From Ephydatia muelleri (Eukaryota > Porifera > Demospongiae > Spongillida > Spongillidae): a DNA stretch of 64,000 nucleotides. Both the position numbers and the translations under genes were made by a program. Of the stretch, positions 23,243-36,300 are shown one piece after another. How positions within the stretch are numbered: the first letter of the stretch is position 1; each line of letters opens with the position of its first letter. The stretch spans positions 3,420,049-3,484,048 of the forward strand of contig JABACO010000020.1 of assembly GCA_013339895.1 (NCBI GenBank), read 5' to 3'. Under the pieces are notes generated by a model that worked only from the letters and a program-made list of their open reading frames with translations, was not told the DNA's origin and did no database searches.

Positions 23243-24570
23243 AGCAGCATGTGTACATGTATTTGTACAAAAATAAAGAATAGAATCAGTCAACCAGAAT
23301 GATACAGTAGCTATTACTTCACTGCATTGCATAAACACTGTCACTAGTCGAGATGATGCTAAAATTAATTGAATAGTACAGTGAAGAATGCGGTGGATCT
23401 ATGTACCTTGGAATTTTTGAAGCCTACGGAGCACGGGGCATTGAAGCACAGCATACCATTTCACAGGTTCCCAGCTTCTCGATCAAAACTAATCAAACCA
23501 AGGCACCAATCTTTATGGCCATCTGAACATGGCACTGATTAAAAGTCAATATCTGTATTGATCAGAAATGCAAATGCATTGTTCTGCATGGCATGATAGA
23601 GTGCATGCAGCGTTTTAGTACTCAACAGTGTAATGTAAATAAAGTAATATTCATTGAAACACACAACAAATCATATCAGTTTTGATTCGTTTATACAATA
23701 GCACCGTATAGGGCATGTTCGGTACTTGAACCCGCAGCGTACGAAGTTAGACTCACGTGACGAGTGACGTAAGAATTATTGTTTTCGTGGGCATTATGAC
23801 ATCGACGTTAGGCGTCTACGCTCCAACGTTGTAGTTAAGTAAGTTCGTTCTACTGGTATGTGTTGGCCAATATGTGCATACTTGCGTGTTACCAGTTGTA
23901 TTCTCCGTAAGAGTTGGAACGCTGGGGTACCACCCTTCTACGTACGTGGGCAAATTGCTATGGCATGTGCGATAAACCTCGAAAAGGATGGTCGCTAAAA
24001 ATGTCTGTTCTTAGCCAAACGCAAAAAGAACTTCCAGCTATCAAACAATCGCTCATAGATCACGTCGTATGATCGAAGGTACATGTAGCAAAATGGCTAC
24101 CGTTTTAATATTGAACAATGGAATTTTTAATGAACCCGGTTGCTGAAATGGCATATTTCTGGACGTAGGCGCCTTTTCCCACTAATTAGTGGCAGCGCCG
24201 CTAGCAACGCTAACGCCCTTCCGGCTACCCTCTCTTAACGAGAGCGAGAATCCTACGCACATGCACACGTACATGTATCTCAAGGCAGGAGATTATTGGA
24301 TGTAACAGAGTCTTGCCAGAACTAGATACTCTTCTGCCGTGAGATATGCGTTTCTAACCCGACTGAGGGGCAATTGTATACAGTCATGAAGGCTGAACCA
24401 TGTACCCTGAATGCACAGGTACAGGTATGTGGAACACCTGTATATGTAAGTAACTTCCTTGCAAACAGACTTTGTATGGGCTAACTTCTTGTCCAGAACT
24501 TGATACACTATTACAACATGATTAATATCTCCATACTGTCACTATATCATCTGTTTTATTGTTAGGTATC
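23243..24570. other. Intergenic, no gene seen
   Basis: This stretch has no open frame with a recognisable domain and no clear repeat. Around 23700-24250 it is more GC-rich with several CpG and ACGT words (GTGACGTAAG), which could be regulatory, but nothing decisive is visible. Confidence 0.4.
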
Positions 24571-24576
24571 GGACTG

Positions 24577-24973
24577 CATGGGTTGCAACCAGTGACTGCA
24601 TGGGGTGCAACCAGTGTCTGGGGTGCAACCAGTGATTGTGGTCAACCAGTGACTGCATGGGGTGACTGTCTGGGGTGCAACCAGTGACTGCATGGGGTGA
24701 CTGTCTGGGGTGCAACCAGTGACTGTCTGGGGTGCAACCAGTGACTGCATGGGGTGCAACCAGTGACTGTCTGGGGTGCAACCAGTGACTGCAACCAGTG
24801 ACTGTCTGGGGTGCAACCAGTGACTGCATGGGGTGCAACCAGTGACTGTCTGGGGTGCAACCAGTGACAGCATGGGGTGCAACCAGTGACTGTCTGGGGT
24901 GCAACCAGTGACAGCATGGGGTGCAACCAGTGACTGACTGGGGTGCAACCAGTGACTGTCTGGGGTGCAACCA
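24577..24973. repeat. 22-bp minisatellite, left array
   Basis: About 20 units of GTGACTG(CAT/TCT)GGGGTGCAACCA, with variants such as GTGACAGCAT and truncated units of 13 or 18 bp. CAT and TCT types partly alternate, indicating a higher-order 44-bp period. Long open frames on the minus strand through this array are repeat artefacts. Confidence 0.9.
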
Positions 24974-26043
24974 GGGTCATTTCACAGGAAACAGGGCCAC
25001 CCTTAAGCCATCACCTTCTCATATCTTTGCTCAACTTGTACATTCTCCCTTTCAAACTATACTTAATTGCTGTATATTTGTATACCCCAAGTATAAAATG
25101 CAACCATTTGAATAATTAATTTTTTGAGTGACCTGTAGCACTTTGAAAAGAGATTTCTATAGGGTCTCTACACATGTTTTATACAATATTTGCTCTGTAT
25201 CATAGGTGCTAGCCCTGGCAACAAAAACCAATCCAGATTTTTATTGGTATGCATTAGGGGTTAAAGTAAGTTCAAAAAATAACATACTCCTAATTACACC
25301 CTTTTTTAAAATAGGTAGCTCTTGACATTACTGGATTAATGTACTCTATATTTTAGTGTGATTCTTATGCATTGGGCTGGTTTAAGTATAGCAGCCATTT
25401 TTATTCCCTTGCTTCTACAAGGTGTTATGGACAAAGTTGTGATAGTGAGAACTCACAGTTTATACAACTACACATACATGTAGCTTACAGTTGTTAGGAG
25501 TTGTATAAAGTGTGGGTTCTCACTATCACAACTTTGTCCATAACACCTTGTAGAAGCAAGGGAATAAAAATGGCTGCTATACTTAAAATAAGTTTTCCCA
25601 GCCCAATGCATAAGAATCACACTAAAATATAGAGCACATTAATCCAGTCATGTCAAGAGCTACCTATTAAAAAAAAAGGTGTAATTAGGAGTATGTTATT
25701 TTTTGCTACTCTATTTCTCATTACATATTCATAACTTACTTTAACCCCTAATGCATACCAATAAAAATCTGGATTGGTTTTTGTTGCCAGGGCTAGCACC
25801 AATGATACAGAGCAAATATTTTATAAACATGTGTAGAGACCCTATAGAAATCTCTTTCAAAGTGCTAAAGGTCACTCAAAAAATTAATTATTCAAATGGT
25901 TGCATTTTATAAACCAAATAACTTGGGGTATACATATATACAGCAATTAAGTGTAGTTTGAAAGGGAGAATGTATATGGAAAGTTGAACAAGGATATGAG
26001 AAGGTGATGGTTTAAGGGTGGTCCTGTTTCCTGTTAAATGACA
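24974..26043. mobile_element. 1.07-kb fold-back (palindromic) element
   Basis: The left arm 24974-25469 and right arm 25499-26043 are near-complete inverted copies separated by a 29-bp spacer. Example: GGGTCATTTCACAGGAAACA at the left end pairs with TGTTTCCTGTTAAATGAC at the right end, and GTGAGAACTCACAG near 25446 pairs with GTGTGGGTTCTCAC near 25510. The right arm has about 50 extra bases, including TTTTTTGCTACTC near 25700. The element sits between two minisatellite arrays that keep the same orientation, as expected if it inserted into one array. No coding capacity. Confidence 0.85.
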
Positions 26044-26356
26044 GTGACGGCAAGGGGTGCAACCAGTGGCTGCATGGGGTGCAACCAGTGTCTGCATGGT
26101 GTGCAACCCGTGACTGCATGGGGTGCAACCAGTGACTGCATGGGGTGACTGCATGGGGTGACTGCATGGTGTGCAACCCGTGACTGCATGGGGTGCAACC
26201 AGTGACTGCATGGGGTGACTGCATGGGGTGACTGCATGGTGTGCAACCCGTGACTGCATGGGGTGCAACCAGTGACTGCATGGGGTGACTGCATGGGGTG
26301 ACTGCATGGGGTGCAACCAGTGACTGCGTGGGGTGGAATCAGTGACTGCATGGGGG
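26044..26356. repeat. 22/13-bp minisatellite, right array
   Basis: Same unit and same strand orientation as the left array, but interleaved with 13-bp truncated units (GACTGCATGGGGT) and a GTGCAACCCGTGACTGCATG variant. A higher-order repeat of about 70 bp is seen two to three times (near 26155-26290). Confidence 0.9.
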
Positions 26357-26544
26357 TTGCACTTAATTTTTGCGGCCCTTTATTATGATTCTATCCCAAA
26401 CATACATATAACGTATTGCCCATATATTGTTATGCATAATTAGCATGTGCAGTGACCCACAGTAGCATATGGACTCATTGTCAGACTCATTCTGAGCTAA
26501 GGTTCTATGCAGCCACTTGTATTTGATTGGCTGTTTATGTACTA

Positions 26545-29202
26545 CAGGGGTCGAAATACTTTTTAAAAGTCACCTGCACCATGTGCAGGTGACTTATGGG
26601 GCCCACCTGCACCTAGCTTGTCCCACCTGCACCCTGTACCCTATGCATCACACAACATTTAATATTTTAACGTGCACAAATTGTATTAGATGAAATAGAT
26701 AAATAAATGCATGATAGGCAATGATAATGAAGCAAATGAGTAGTAAGAAGCTGGCCTTTGCTATTCATTACAAGAGTCTGAATCAGAATTTTCACTAGAG
26801 TCTTGCAAAGAAGTATCATCTTTACACCTAGGTCCATATGGTTTTGTTCCAGGCCGTCAATGCTGCTTACCCGCAGCCCACCACTCCATGATGGCATTAC
26901 TGGGACCATACTTGTCTACAGCCTCCTCTGATAACTTGATTGTATAATAGTGTCGGATGTTAGCCTTGACCTCCAATCATTTTAAATATTTCCCATGAGA
27001 GAGAATCCTCTTTCACATTCAGCTGTATGAATGGGAATTACCATAATCAGCCTCACAACCCTAAAGATCAATTTAAATCTTCCTTCAGGCTCATCTTCTT
27101 TCATTGCTTTGCTCCACATGTCATGAAATGTCACATACTTTTTACCATACTGCCTTCTGATGTACTTCTTGATTTCCAGCCTTCTGATGTACTTCTTGAT
27201 TTCCAGCCATTGCATTATAGTCTCCTTCATGTTCCCATCCTTTATCCAAACGCTTCTTAAAATGCAGATATACTTCCTTAACTTCGCTGTCACCATAGGT
27301 CTCTAAATCCTCATTCTCTGGCCAATTCCTGTACTCAAACACGGTGGCTGCATTTAGCACCTTGTTTACTAAGAAACTGCTAAATCAGTCTCGCAGCTGG
27401 TCCTGTGTATCTATGCAAATACTCAAGCAGTCATCTACAGCTTGCTGAATAAGACTATCCACAGTTGGAGTATGTCTTTCACCTCTGCCATGCCTCCCTG
27501 CCTCCAAAGACACATCTTTATACTGAACAACTTCGTCATCAATATGTATCATCTCTGTATGCATGAGCTTCTTCAATACCTCTGAGCTTGCCAGTTGGCT
27601 TAATCTGCTTGAGATGGATTCAACTCGGCTCTTTACACAATCTACTGTGGAGTCATTTGATTGAAAGACTCTACTCAAGCTTGACATTAGTGTTAGATAC
27701 TCATCCATGAAATGAAGGAAGGCAACAAACCTTATGTTCTTCAATGCTTTCGTCAGCTTCTGAGCTGATTCCTTAGTTGCTTGAGTTGATCCATTGAATG
27801 TTACCTCACCAAGATGTTGTACCAATGCTGGATAATCCCTCAGAACGGCAGTAATTGCTCTTTCATGATGTGGCAGCCACTGTGTGCCATATGCCTTTGG
27901 TGGCTTGAGAATGGTAATCTTGAATGCATCACCCGCTATCCTCAGTCCACTCCACATTAGAGCAGAATTGTGGTATGCCTTGTACAGATCTACTAGAAAT
28001 GTATTAAATGTTTCGTAGAATGGTACTTCCTTCACTACAGCTTTCACTGCTAACTCCAACCTATGACTGCAACAGTGTATAGCAATGAGCTGAGGTACAT
28101 CCTTTTCCAACCTTACAATTACACCTGACTTACACCCCAAGTTTACAGCTGCTCCATCAAAACATCCAGACACTAACCTATCCTTCCAATCACTGATCTC
28201 AAGTTCTCCCTCCAGAGTACAAACAAGTGCTGCATGTTTGCTAGAAGCATCCGCTTTCTCTAGAGCTTTTAATGCTACAAATGCTCTTTTGGGAATAATG
28301 TTATCTTCAAGATATCTCACATACATGATTTCCTCCTCCTACGTGTATCAGTACTTCCATCTGATAGTATGGAAAAGTAATATTATTTTCTGATATTTGT
28401 GATCTTTGCTTTCCGGAAGATGTCATATATAAAGCCCATAAAAACGCAGGCTTGCTTGTCATTACAATAACTTGGTGGAATATCTAAACCATTTGCCACT
28501 TGCAGTGCCACTAAATCCTTAAAATCTGTGAAAGGACGTCCTTGTTTGGCTAAATAAAAATAAAATGCAAGATGCTCATTTTTTGGAAATGCTCCTTTTC
28601 AAGCTTCTGTAGGCACTTCTCCATTGGCTTTTCCGGTAACGGCCGATTACTAACTTCAAATGCTTCAACAGCAGCCACATGTGCAGGGCTCTTTTCATGA
28701 TCCACCACATTTGACAAACGGAACGACCTGAAACCAATGTGAAATGCATTTGGCTTGTTCTTGGCTGCAAATTATTCGCAGAAATTACAGAACATTGCAT
28801 CATCTGACTCGCGATATTCCAACCAAGGTCTTCCGCTTTTTCACGCACTGCAAAATGTGTAAACCTTCCTTTTCTTCAATACCTGGTCTTACAGATACTT
28901 TATTCACTTTGAGTGGCATCAGTTGTGTTGAATAACCATGGTATCAATTAACTTATTAATGAGATCGTGGTACATACTTTGTTATTGTGTACACTCGAGC
29001 ATCAGTGACGCGGTCTAAACGTACACTTGCGCTTTGTAACTTTGCAATCGCTAGATGTAGTGTACATGTACAAGCATGCTTAGTAAACAATTACTGCTTA
29101 GCTCTATCGTTTATCGTCAGGCAAGCCACCTGCACTAAGTGCAGGTATAAGATAAAATGCACCTGCACTTCGTACCTGCACTAGTGCAGGTGTGCACCCG
29201 GT
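26545..29202 (-). mobile_element. hAT DNA transposon with 8-bp TSD
   Basis: The element starts CAGGGGTCGAAAT at 26545 and ends CACCCGGT at 29202. It is flanked by an exact 8-bp direct repeat ATGTACTA (26537-26544 and 29203-29210), the target duplication length of hAT elements. Both ends carry several copies of CACCTGCAC/GTGCAGGTG within about 90 bases, a layout typical of subterminal transposase-binding sites. The interior encodes a transposase relic on the minus strand. Confidence 0.8.
26980..28850 (-). pseudogene. hAT transposase of the 26.5-kb element
   Basis: From about 28850 downward: a zinc-finger-like start (WLEYRESDDAMFCNFCE in one frame, around 28830-28770) and NVVDHEKSPAHVAAVEAFEV near 28710-28650. 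Then comes the 313-codon open block 28326-27385 with SGCFDGAAVNLGCKSGVI and IAIHCCSHRLELAVK, the hAT catalytic D and C/H-HRLELA motifs. The C-terminal dimerisation motif IPIHTAECERGFSLMGN lies at about 27040-26990. The type resembles KIAA1586/ZNF862-like proteins. Stops and frame changes interrupt it, and a tandem duplication of about 24-27 bp lies at 27150-27205. Probably inactive. Confidence 0.75.
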
Positions 29203-29210
29203 ATGTACTA

Positions 29211-30336
29211 GATTCAAGCCTAACGTGTGTGCATATGTTTGTAGACAATACATTGTGAGACATAGCAATGTGTGGTGTGTGTTATAGCATGTTGTGTCAC
29301 ACAATCAAGGACATTTTAATTAAATTCAACTTGCTAATAAACTCTGAATTATAATGTTGCATGTAATAATGCAGATAATCAAATATTAATATATGTAACT
29401 TATAATTAACTAATATTAAAAGAATTTTTAAATACATACATTAATGATCAGCTACAACAAAAAATCATATGACATATCTACCTAAGTATTGAATATTGTG
29501 CTTGCTAATTAGAATTAATAAATTCGAGTCATTCTGGATCAAGTGACCACTCGTATTCAAGTTATAATTATACTACTATGAGGTACTTACATGTAGCTAA
29601 AACAATAGCATAATTAATTAACTAATTCCATTGCAGAGTTATTAATGGTCAAAGATTTGATTTTTAGGCACATGATTATGAGCTGCTTATTTACATGTAC
29701 ATATTAGGGAGTGGTGGTAATTACAAAATAAGTTGAATTGGGGTGTGTCTGTATGGGTAGTTGTTTATTGACATTTAGATGAAATTCAGTATAGAATGTG
29801 AGTGCCTACTATAAACTAACAGATAAACATGTAGCAATAATCAGAGATAAATGCATGAGGGTTGTGAGCAAGGAACACAGAGGATAAAAGAGGCACTAAT
29901 TCTTGTCAAGACGAATATTATGTTAAATGGGCCTAGGGTCTCTATGTCTTTGGAGCAAGTTAGTGTAAGATGAATTGCAGTAAGTAATAATAAGTATAGT
30001 AACTGACTTGAGTGCAAATGGTTGTGTATTTTCATGTGAGTGTGCTATTTGAGGAGTGGTGTGGCATTATGGTAATGACATAATTATTTTGGTAGTTGTG
30101 ATCTAAAGTGGGCATTTCTGTAGGCAGGTGAGGGTGACCCCCTCCATTATTGTACTGGTTTTAATACCAATGCCCACTAATATAACAACTTGTAGTGAAT
30201 TTTCCTTAATTGTAGGATACACTGTAGTATTTATCTATGTTGTTCAATGATCCAATTCAGAGAAATTTTGCACTTTTTACTGTATGGCTGACACATGTTA
30301 ATGTGGTCATGATATGTATTGCAATTCCATTTTCCA
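29211..30336. other. 5' flank of ankyrin copy 2, no gene seen
   Basis: Very AT-rich with many TTAATTA words and no recognisable gene. The last 30 bases (ATTCCATTTTCCAG|CCAAGATGG) look like a splice acceptor just before the start codon, parallel to copy 1. Confidence 0.4.
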
Positions 30337-30342
30337 GCCAAG

Positions 30343-33300
30343 ATGGAAGCGGTGATGCAAGATATTGTAGCAGAAGCACTTGAAGTAGGGAATTTTGAGC
30401 TTGTCAGTGAGTTGGTTCAAAACCCTGAGTACGTTTTTGCTTCATTGAGAATGGGCCCAAATAAATATACTCCTTTACATTATGCCTGCAAGCATGGGAA
30501 TACAGCCTTTGTGCATGCTGTGATTGCTGCCTGCCCGTTGGAAGCAGTGCAGGCTACATTCCATACTAAGCCAACGCCAGCTGATGTTGCCATTGAAAAT
30601 GGGCACAAGGATTTGCAACAGTTGCTTGACAGCTTATTTTCATATGAAGAAGACAAGGCTACACCAGCATCAGCTACAGAACCACTGTGTGGAAAGATAG
30701 AACTTCCAATGTATGAAGAAGACAAGGGTATAATAGCATCTGTTGCAGAACCATTAAGTACAACTAACAAACTGCAACCAACTAAATTGGATACAAAGCT
30801 GGAAGCAACTGACACATCCAATGACCAATCAATAAATGCATCTCCGGGTGCAAATGACACATCTAGTGAACAATCAACAAAGGCATCAGCTAATGCAAAT
30901 GACATATCCAGTGAACAATCAGTGAAAGCATCAGCTAATAATGCAAATGACACATCCAGTGAACAATCAGTGAAAGCATCTATTGTTGCAAAATTACATG
31001 AAGCATGTAGAAAAGGTGATTTATTGACTGTTCGCTCTCATGTGTCCGATGGACTGACCCTCAATCTGCTGGATGAGGATGAGCTACTGCCACTCCACAT
31101 AGCTGCTAAGTATGGTCATTGTGAGCTAATTAAATTCCTAGTACGTGAATGCCATTGTGGCGTAAACATAGCAAGCAAAACATCTGGTATGACAGCTATT
31201 CATTATGCCAGTTCAGGTGGTCATCTTGAAGCGGTCAAGCTGCTGGTAGACTTAAACGCCAAATTGGATGCTCGAGACTCACAGGAGCGAACGTCTCTCC
31301 ATCATGCTGCTCAGGAAGGTCACCTCTCTATTGTGAAGTTCTTTGTGCATGGAAAGAAGATGGGCGGCACTGAATTGAAGGACCTACAAGGCAACACAGC
31401 ACTTAAGCTAGCTATAGAAGGTGGGAAAGATGACGTTGTTCAATATCTCGTGGATGCAAAAGAAAGTGGAGGAGACATGGAAGCAGAAGTCGACAGCGAA
31501 GATGAAGCAGACTCCAATGACTCCTTGGGTAACCTTGTAGAGCGTTTAGCAGAGCGCATGGCTAGCAGAGTGATGGCCTCACGTGGGCGTGCTGATGGCC
31601 TACAAGGTCTTCTTGAGCAGCTTCAAAGGGACGAGAGGGACGAGTCATCCGACAATGAAGGGCCACGTGGTGACCTCTCAGGCCAACTGGGCACCCTTTT
31701 GGAGGGACTGGAGGGACTCGTTGAAAGCCTTGGGCATAGGGCAGGTCTGCAAAATAATGATAATAATAGCTCAGGACTAGGTGAAAGTCTCTTGGCGGGT
31801 TTGAGGACCACTTCACTCCATGCTGCGTGTGTGAAAGGTGACCTGCAGATGGTGAAGCGTCTTGTAAACAGTCAGAGTTGTGATATCAATGCTCAGGATG
31901 ATCAGGTCAATACGCCTGTACTTTTAGCTGCATACTTTGGTCACACTGACCTAGTTCGCTTCTTGTGTTCACTGAATGATTGTGATGTGACCAAACCAGA
32001 CAATCATGGTCGCACACCTTTGCACTATGCATGTCAAAAGGGAAATGTTAAAGTTGTGTCTATACTGGTCTGTGAAAAAAAATGCAATGTTGTTCTCCCA
32101 GATAATGAAGGGGTCTTACCTGTCCACCTTGCCTCCTTTGGTGGCTACCTTGACATTGTCCAGATACTTGCTGGGCAAAAGAACTCAAATGTCCACCAAG
32201 CAGACCATAAGGGAAGAAATGCCCTGCACAGTGCCACTCAGGAGGGCCACCTTCATGTGGTGAAGTTCTTAGTAACAGAGTGCCATGTGGACCCAAATAC
32301 AAAGGAGCTTTTAAATGGTGTAACACCTCTCCATATTGCAGTGTCTAGGGGACATCAGGCGATAGTGGAGTACCTGCTGACACAACCACACTGCGATGCT
32401 CAGGCCATTGATGAATCAGGTCGCACAGTTCTCCATAGGGCGGCACAGTATCAGCAACTCCCCATTGTGAAGTTGCTGAAGGAAAAGTACAACTGCAGTT
32501 GTGCTACTCAGGACTTCGAGTTAAGCACTCCTCTTCATGCTGCTGCATTTGTAGGTAACTTGGAAATAGTAAAGTATTTGACATCTCAATCTGAAGTTGT
32601 GCCAGAGGTCCGAGATCTTCAAGGAAGGACTGCTATCCACTTTGCTGCACAGTCTGGCCATCTGAATGTAATAAAATTCTTAGTGGAGGAGATGAAGTGG
32701 GATGCATTTCTACAGGATGAAGCACATGGTGTGACAGCATTGCATTTGGCTGCAAATAACAGTCACCTTGGCATTGTAAAATTCCTTTGTTCCCTTTGTA
32801 CAACTAAATCAGACCAACAAGACAAACATGGACGTACTCCTTTGTTCTATGCTACTCAACGGGAACATGTTGAAACAGTAAAGTATTTAATATCTCATGA
32901 GAAATGTGATTGTCACACTAGAGATAACTCAGGTACAACACCAGCGATGGTTGCGGCTGCTTCTAAAAATTCGAACTTGATTGCCCTCTACAGTAGAACT
33001 GAACCAGCATCTGGCAGTTCTGTAAAAAGGATGCAGGAAAGATGTTAGACCAAAATTTGTTCACACAGAGCCAGCCGAAGAGTCATCCAAGTTTTGCTGC
33101 CCTGGCATGTGTGGCAGAAGGTAATTTGAAGAAACTGAAAAACTTGATTGCAATGCATGGATTGCAGGTTTGCCAAGGTGTTGGACTACAAGGTAAGACC
33201 CTACTACACACAGCTGCATTTGGAGGCCGCCTAGATATTGTTGAATACCTTGTGAAGGAGTGTGGGTTGGATTCTTGCATAAATTCTATGGATGATGATG

Positions 33301-36300
33301 GGCACACATCACTTCACAATGCTGCTCATGAAGGCCACCTTAGTGTAGTGCGTTTTCTGGCGTCTCAGAAAGATTGCAAGAAAGACAGTGTTGATCGCAA
33401 CCAGAGGACACCATTACATTATGCTTGTCAAAATGGGCATTACAATGTTGCTGTTTGTCTTGTAAGTGACTTTCACTGCCCAATTAATATTCGTGATAAG
33501 GAAGGCACTACTCCACTCCAGGTAGCGGCTTTTGCAGGTCACTTTAATCTGGTACAATTTCTTTCCAAGATAGAGGGCTGTGACAGAGACAGTTGTGACA
33601 ACAAGAAGCGAACTGCTCTTCATTGCGTATGTCAGGAAGGCCATTTCGAAATAGTGAAATTTCTAGTGCAGGATTGTCATTGTGATTACAATGCCGTAGA
33701 AGAAGAACATGGCTTGACACCTTTGCATTTGGCTGCCAATTCTGGCCATTTTCAGATTGTGAAATATCTGTGTTCACTCAGTGCATGTAATCCAGATGCA
33801 TGCGACAAACATGGACGCACTCCACTCTTATATGCTTCCATGCACAACCGCCTTGATGTTGTTCGGTACCTTGTCACTGAGAAGCAGTGTGATGTGACAA
33901 AGAGGGATGAACTTGGTGTAACTCCAATCAAAGCTGCCACCCTTACTGATGGCAAGGATGTGATCAAGTTTCTCGAGGAGCATGTAGCGAGTGATGCTGA
34001 TGAAAGGAAAGGTCATTCCAATAATACTGCCCCCCAAAATTCAAGTTCTACAACAAGTTCTCTGGAGGCATTTTTGGGTACAAAGTGGTTTGAAACAGCA
34101 TCTACAGACCAATTAGCACTACACATGCATGTAGCGAGTGGAGATCTTGAAAAACTAAAGGTTGCTTTGGCATCTTCTGGACCCGATGCCATCAATGTGA
34201 GAGGTCCTGATGGAGAAAGCCTTCTCCACAATGCTTGCTTTGCAGGTCATTGCAATATTGTTCAATACCTTGTCGTTGAGAAGAATTTCGACATCAATAT
34301 TCTGGATAAAGATGGACGTTCTCCCCTCCATTGTGCTGCCTACAAAGGCTGTGCTGATATCGTAGACATGCTTGCAAGCCGCTCTGCTGAATTGGTCAGT
34401 CTGAGTGACGTCCGTGGCCGCACAGCACTTCATGATGCGGCACAAAATGGCCATTTGAATGTGGTGACGACACTGGTAAAGAATCACAAGTGCAACTGTG
34501 ACATGGCTGACAGAACTGGTGTGGTCCCTCTTCATCTTGCTGCTGGCAATGGACACATCAATATAATCGAGTTTCTGTTAAAAGAAGGTGGTGCTAATCC
34601 TCAATTGACTGACAACGATGGGGAAACTGTATTACATATTGCCAGTCGTTATGGACAACTAGGAGCAGTGAAGTATTTGGTAACAAATTTGAGTGCCTCT
34701 CCTATGAAAAAAGATTCAAGACATGGAGCAAGTGCCTTACACCTGGCCGCCAATTTCGGTCACTATGATCTGGTAAGGTACATGTGTGATCTACCCAGCT
34801 TCATGCCTAACATGATTGATAATCATGGTCGAACTGCACTGCATTATGCATGTCAGGAGGGCCATCTGAAAATTGTGGAGTGCCTCGTTCAACACGGATG
34901 TCAAACAGATGTAAAAGATGACAAAGGTATTACTCCTGTTCAACTAGCAGCAATAGCTGGTAAGACTGATGTAGTGTTGTATCTGCAGAGCATCAATAAC
35001 CAGATCAACCCAGCCCAAGATGCTAATGCAAGTGCAATAACAATTATTTCGTTGGCTGCTGAAGGCAATCTGATCAAATTGATGGAGCTTATGGCCTTGA
35101 GCAAATGTCCAGACACAAAACTAGTGGGTCCTAAGGGTGAGACTCCCTTGCATGTCTCTTCGAGCCAAGGACACTTGGCTGTTGTTCAGTATTTTGTAAA
35201 ACTGGGCTATGATTTGAACAGCAAAGACATTGATGGAGACACGCCATTGCACTGTGCCTCTCAAAATGGCCACCATCCAGTCGTTTCATTCCTTCTTACT
35301 CAGAACATAACGGACGCAAACATTGTGAACAAGAATCTTCGCTTACCTTTGCATTGTGCCAGTGTGGAGGGTTACCCAAATGTTTTAGAGGCTCTCTTGC
35401 CACATACAGCTAATAAGGATGCGAAGGATGTACAGGGCTCTACTCCACTTTTGCTTGCAGCCTATTTCGGACAATTAGCAAACTTCAAGCTGCTTCTTGA
35501 AGCAGGATGTGATCCTGGGTGCACTGATACTGATGGTCGCAATGCACTTCATGTGGCGTGTCAAGAAAAGCATGTGGAAATAGTTAAGGTTTTGATTGAG
35601 AAGACAGGCATGTCATTGTGTGTAAGAGACAGCTCTCATGGTAGTACTCCATTTCATTTTGCAGCCAACAAAGGATCCATTGAGATCATGCAACTATTGT
35701 GCACACACCCTCAGAGCAATCCAAACTTGGAAGATCATAATGGTCGGACACCACTGCACTATGCGAGCCAGAATGGTCACATAGAATTAGTCAGATTGCT
35801 GACAACCAAGTATGGATCTGATGCAATGGCAAAGGATAAAAAGAAAGTCACGCCTCTAAGTCTCTCTGCAGAAGGCGGTCACCTTCATGTCTTGAAGTAC
35901 CTTTGTTCTCTAGCAAACAGCGATCCTGCTTTCAGTGATGGGCATGGGCGTACTCCACTGCATTATGCATGTCAGGAAGGTCACATAGATATTGTTCGAT
36001 ATCTCATTGAAGAACGAGCGGGAAAACTTGATCAGAAAGACGACAATGGAGTCACACCATTGGATTTACTCAGGGCGATGAATCACACACGCATTCTCGA
36101 TTTCCTCAAACAGCGAGGACTGCAAGGGACTGTCAAGAGCAGCAACCTTATCAACAACCTCAAAAACTCAACGGAGAACAGAAAGTACAACGCATCGGGT
36201 GATGTTATAAACCTTCTTCATGCGTCTCAGGGTGCACTATCGTCACTCAAAGCTGCTGTGTCGAAAAATCCATCTTCAGTGAATGTGCGAGGTCCACAAG

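Noticed and set aside
24542..24980. Minus-strand open frames of 112-142 codons with a repeated TGCTPDSHWL-type peptide
   Set aside because: They exist in several frames at once because the 22-bp minisatellite lacks stops; there is no start context, splice or homology support.
25888..26351. Minus-strand open frames of 89-142 codons over the right array
   Set aside because: Same artefact of the minisatellite.
32993..33048. Programmed ribosomal frameshift between the two halves of ankyrin copy 2
   Set aside because: No good slippery heptamer in the right frame near 33017-33030, and the GT-AG interval gives a simpler explanation.
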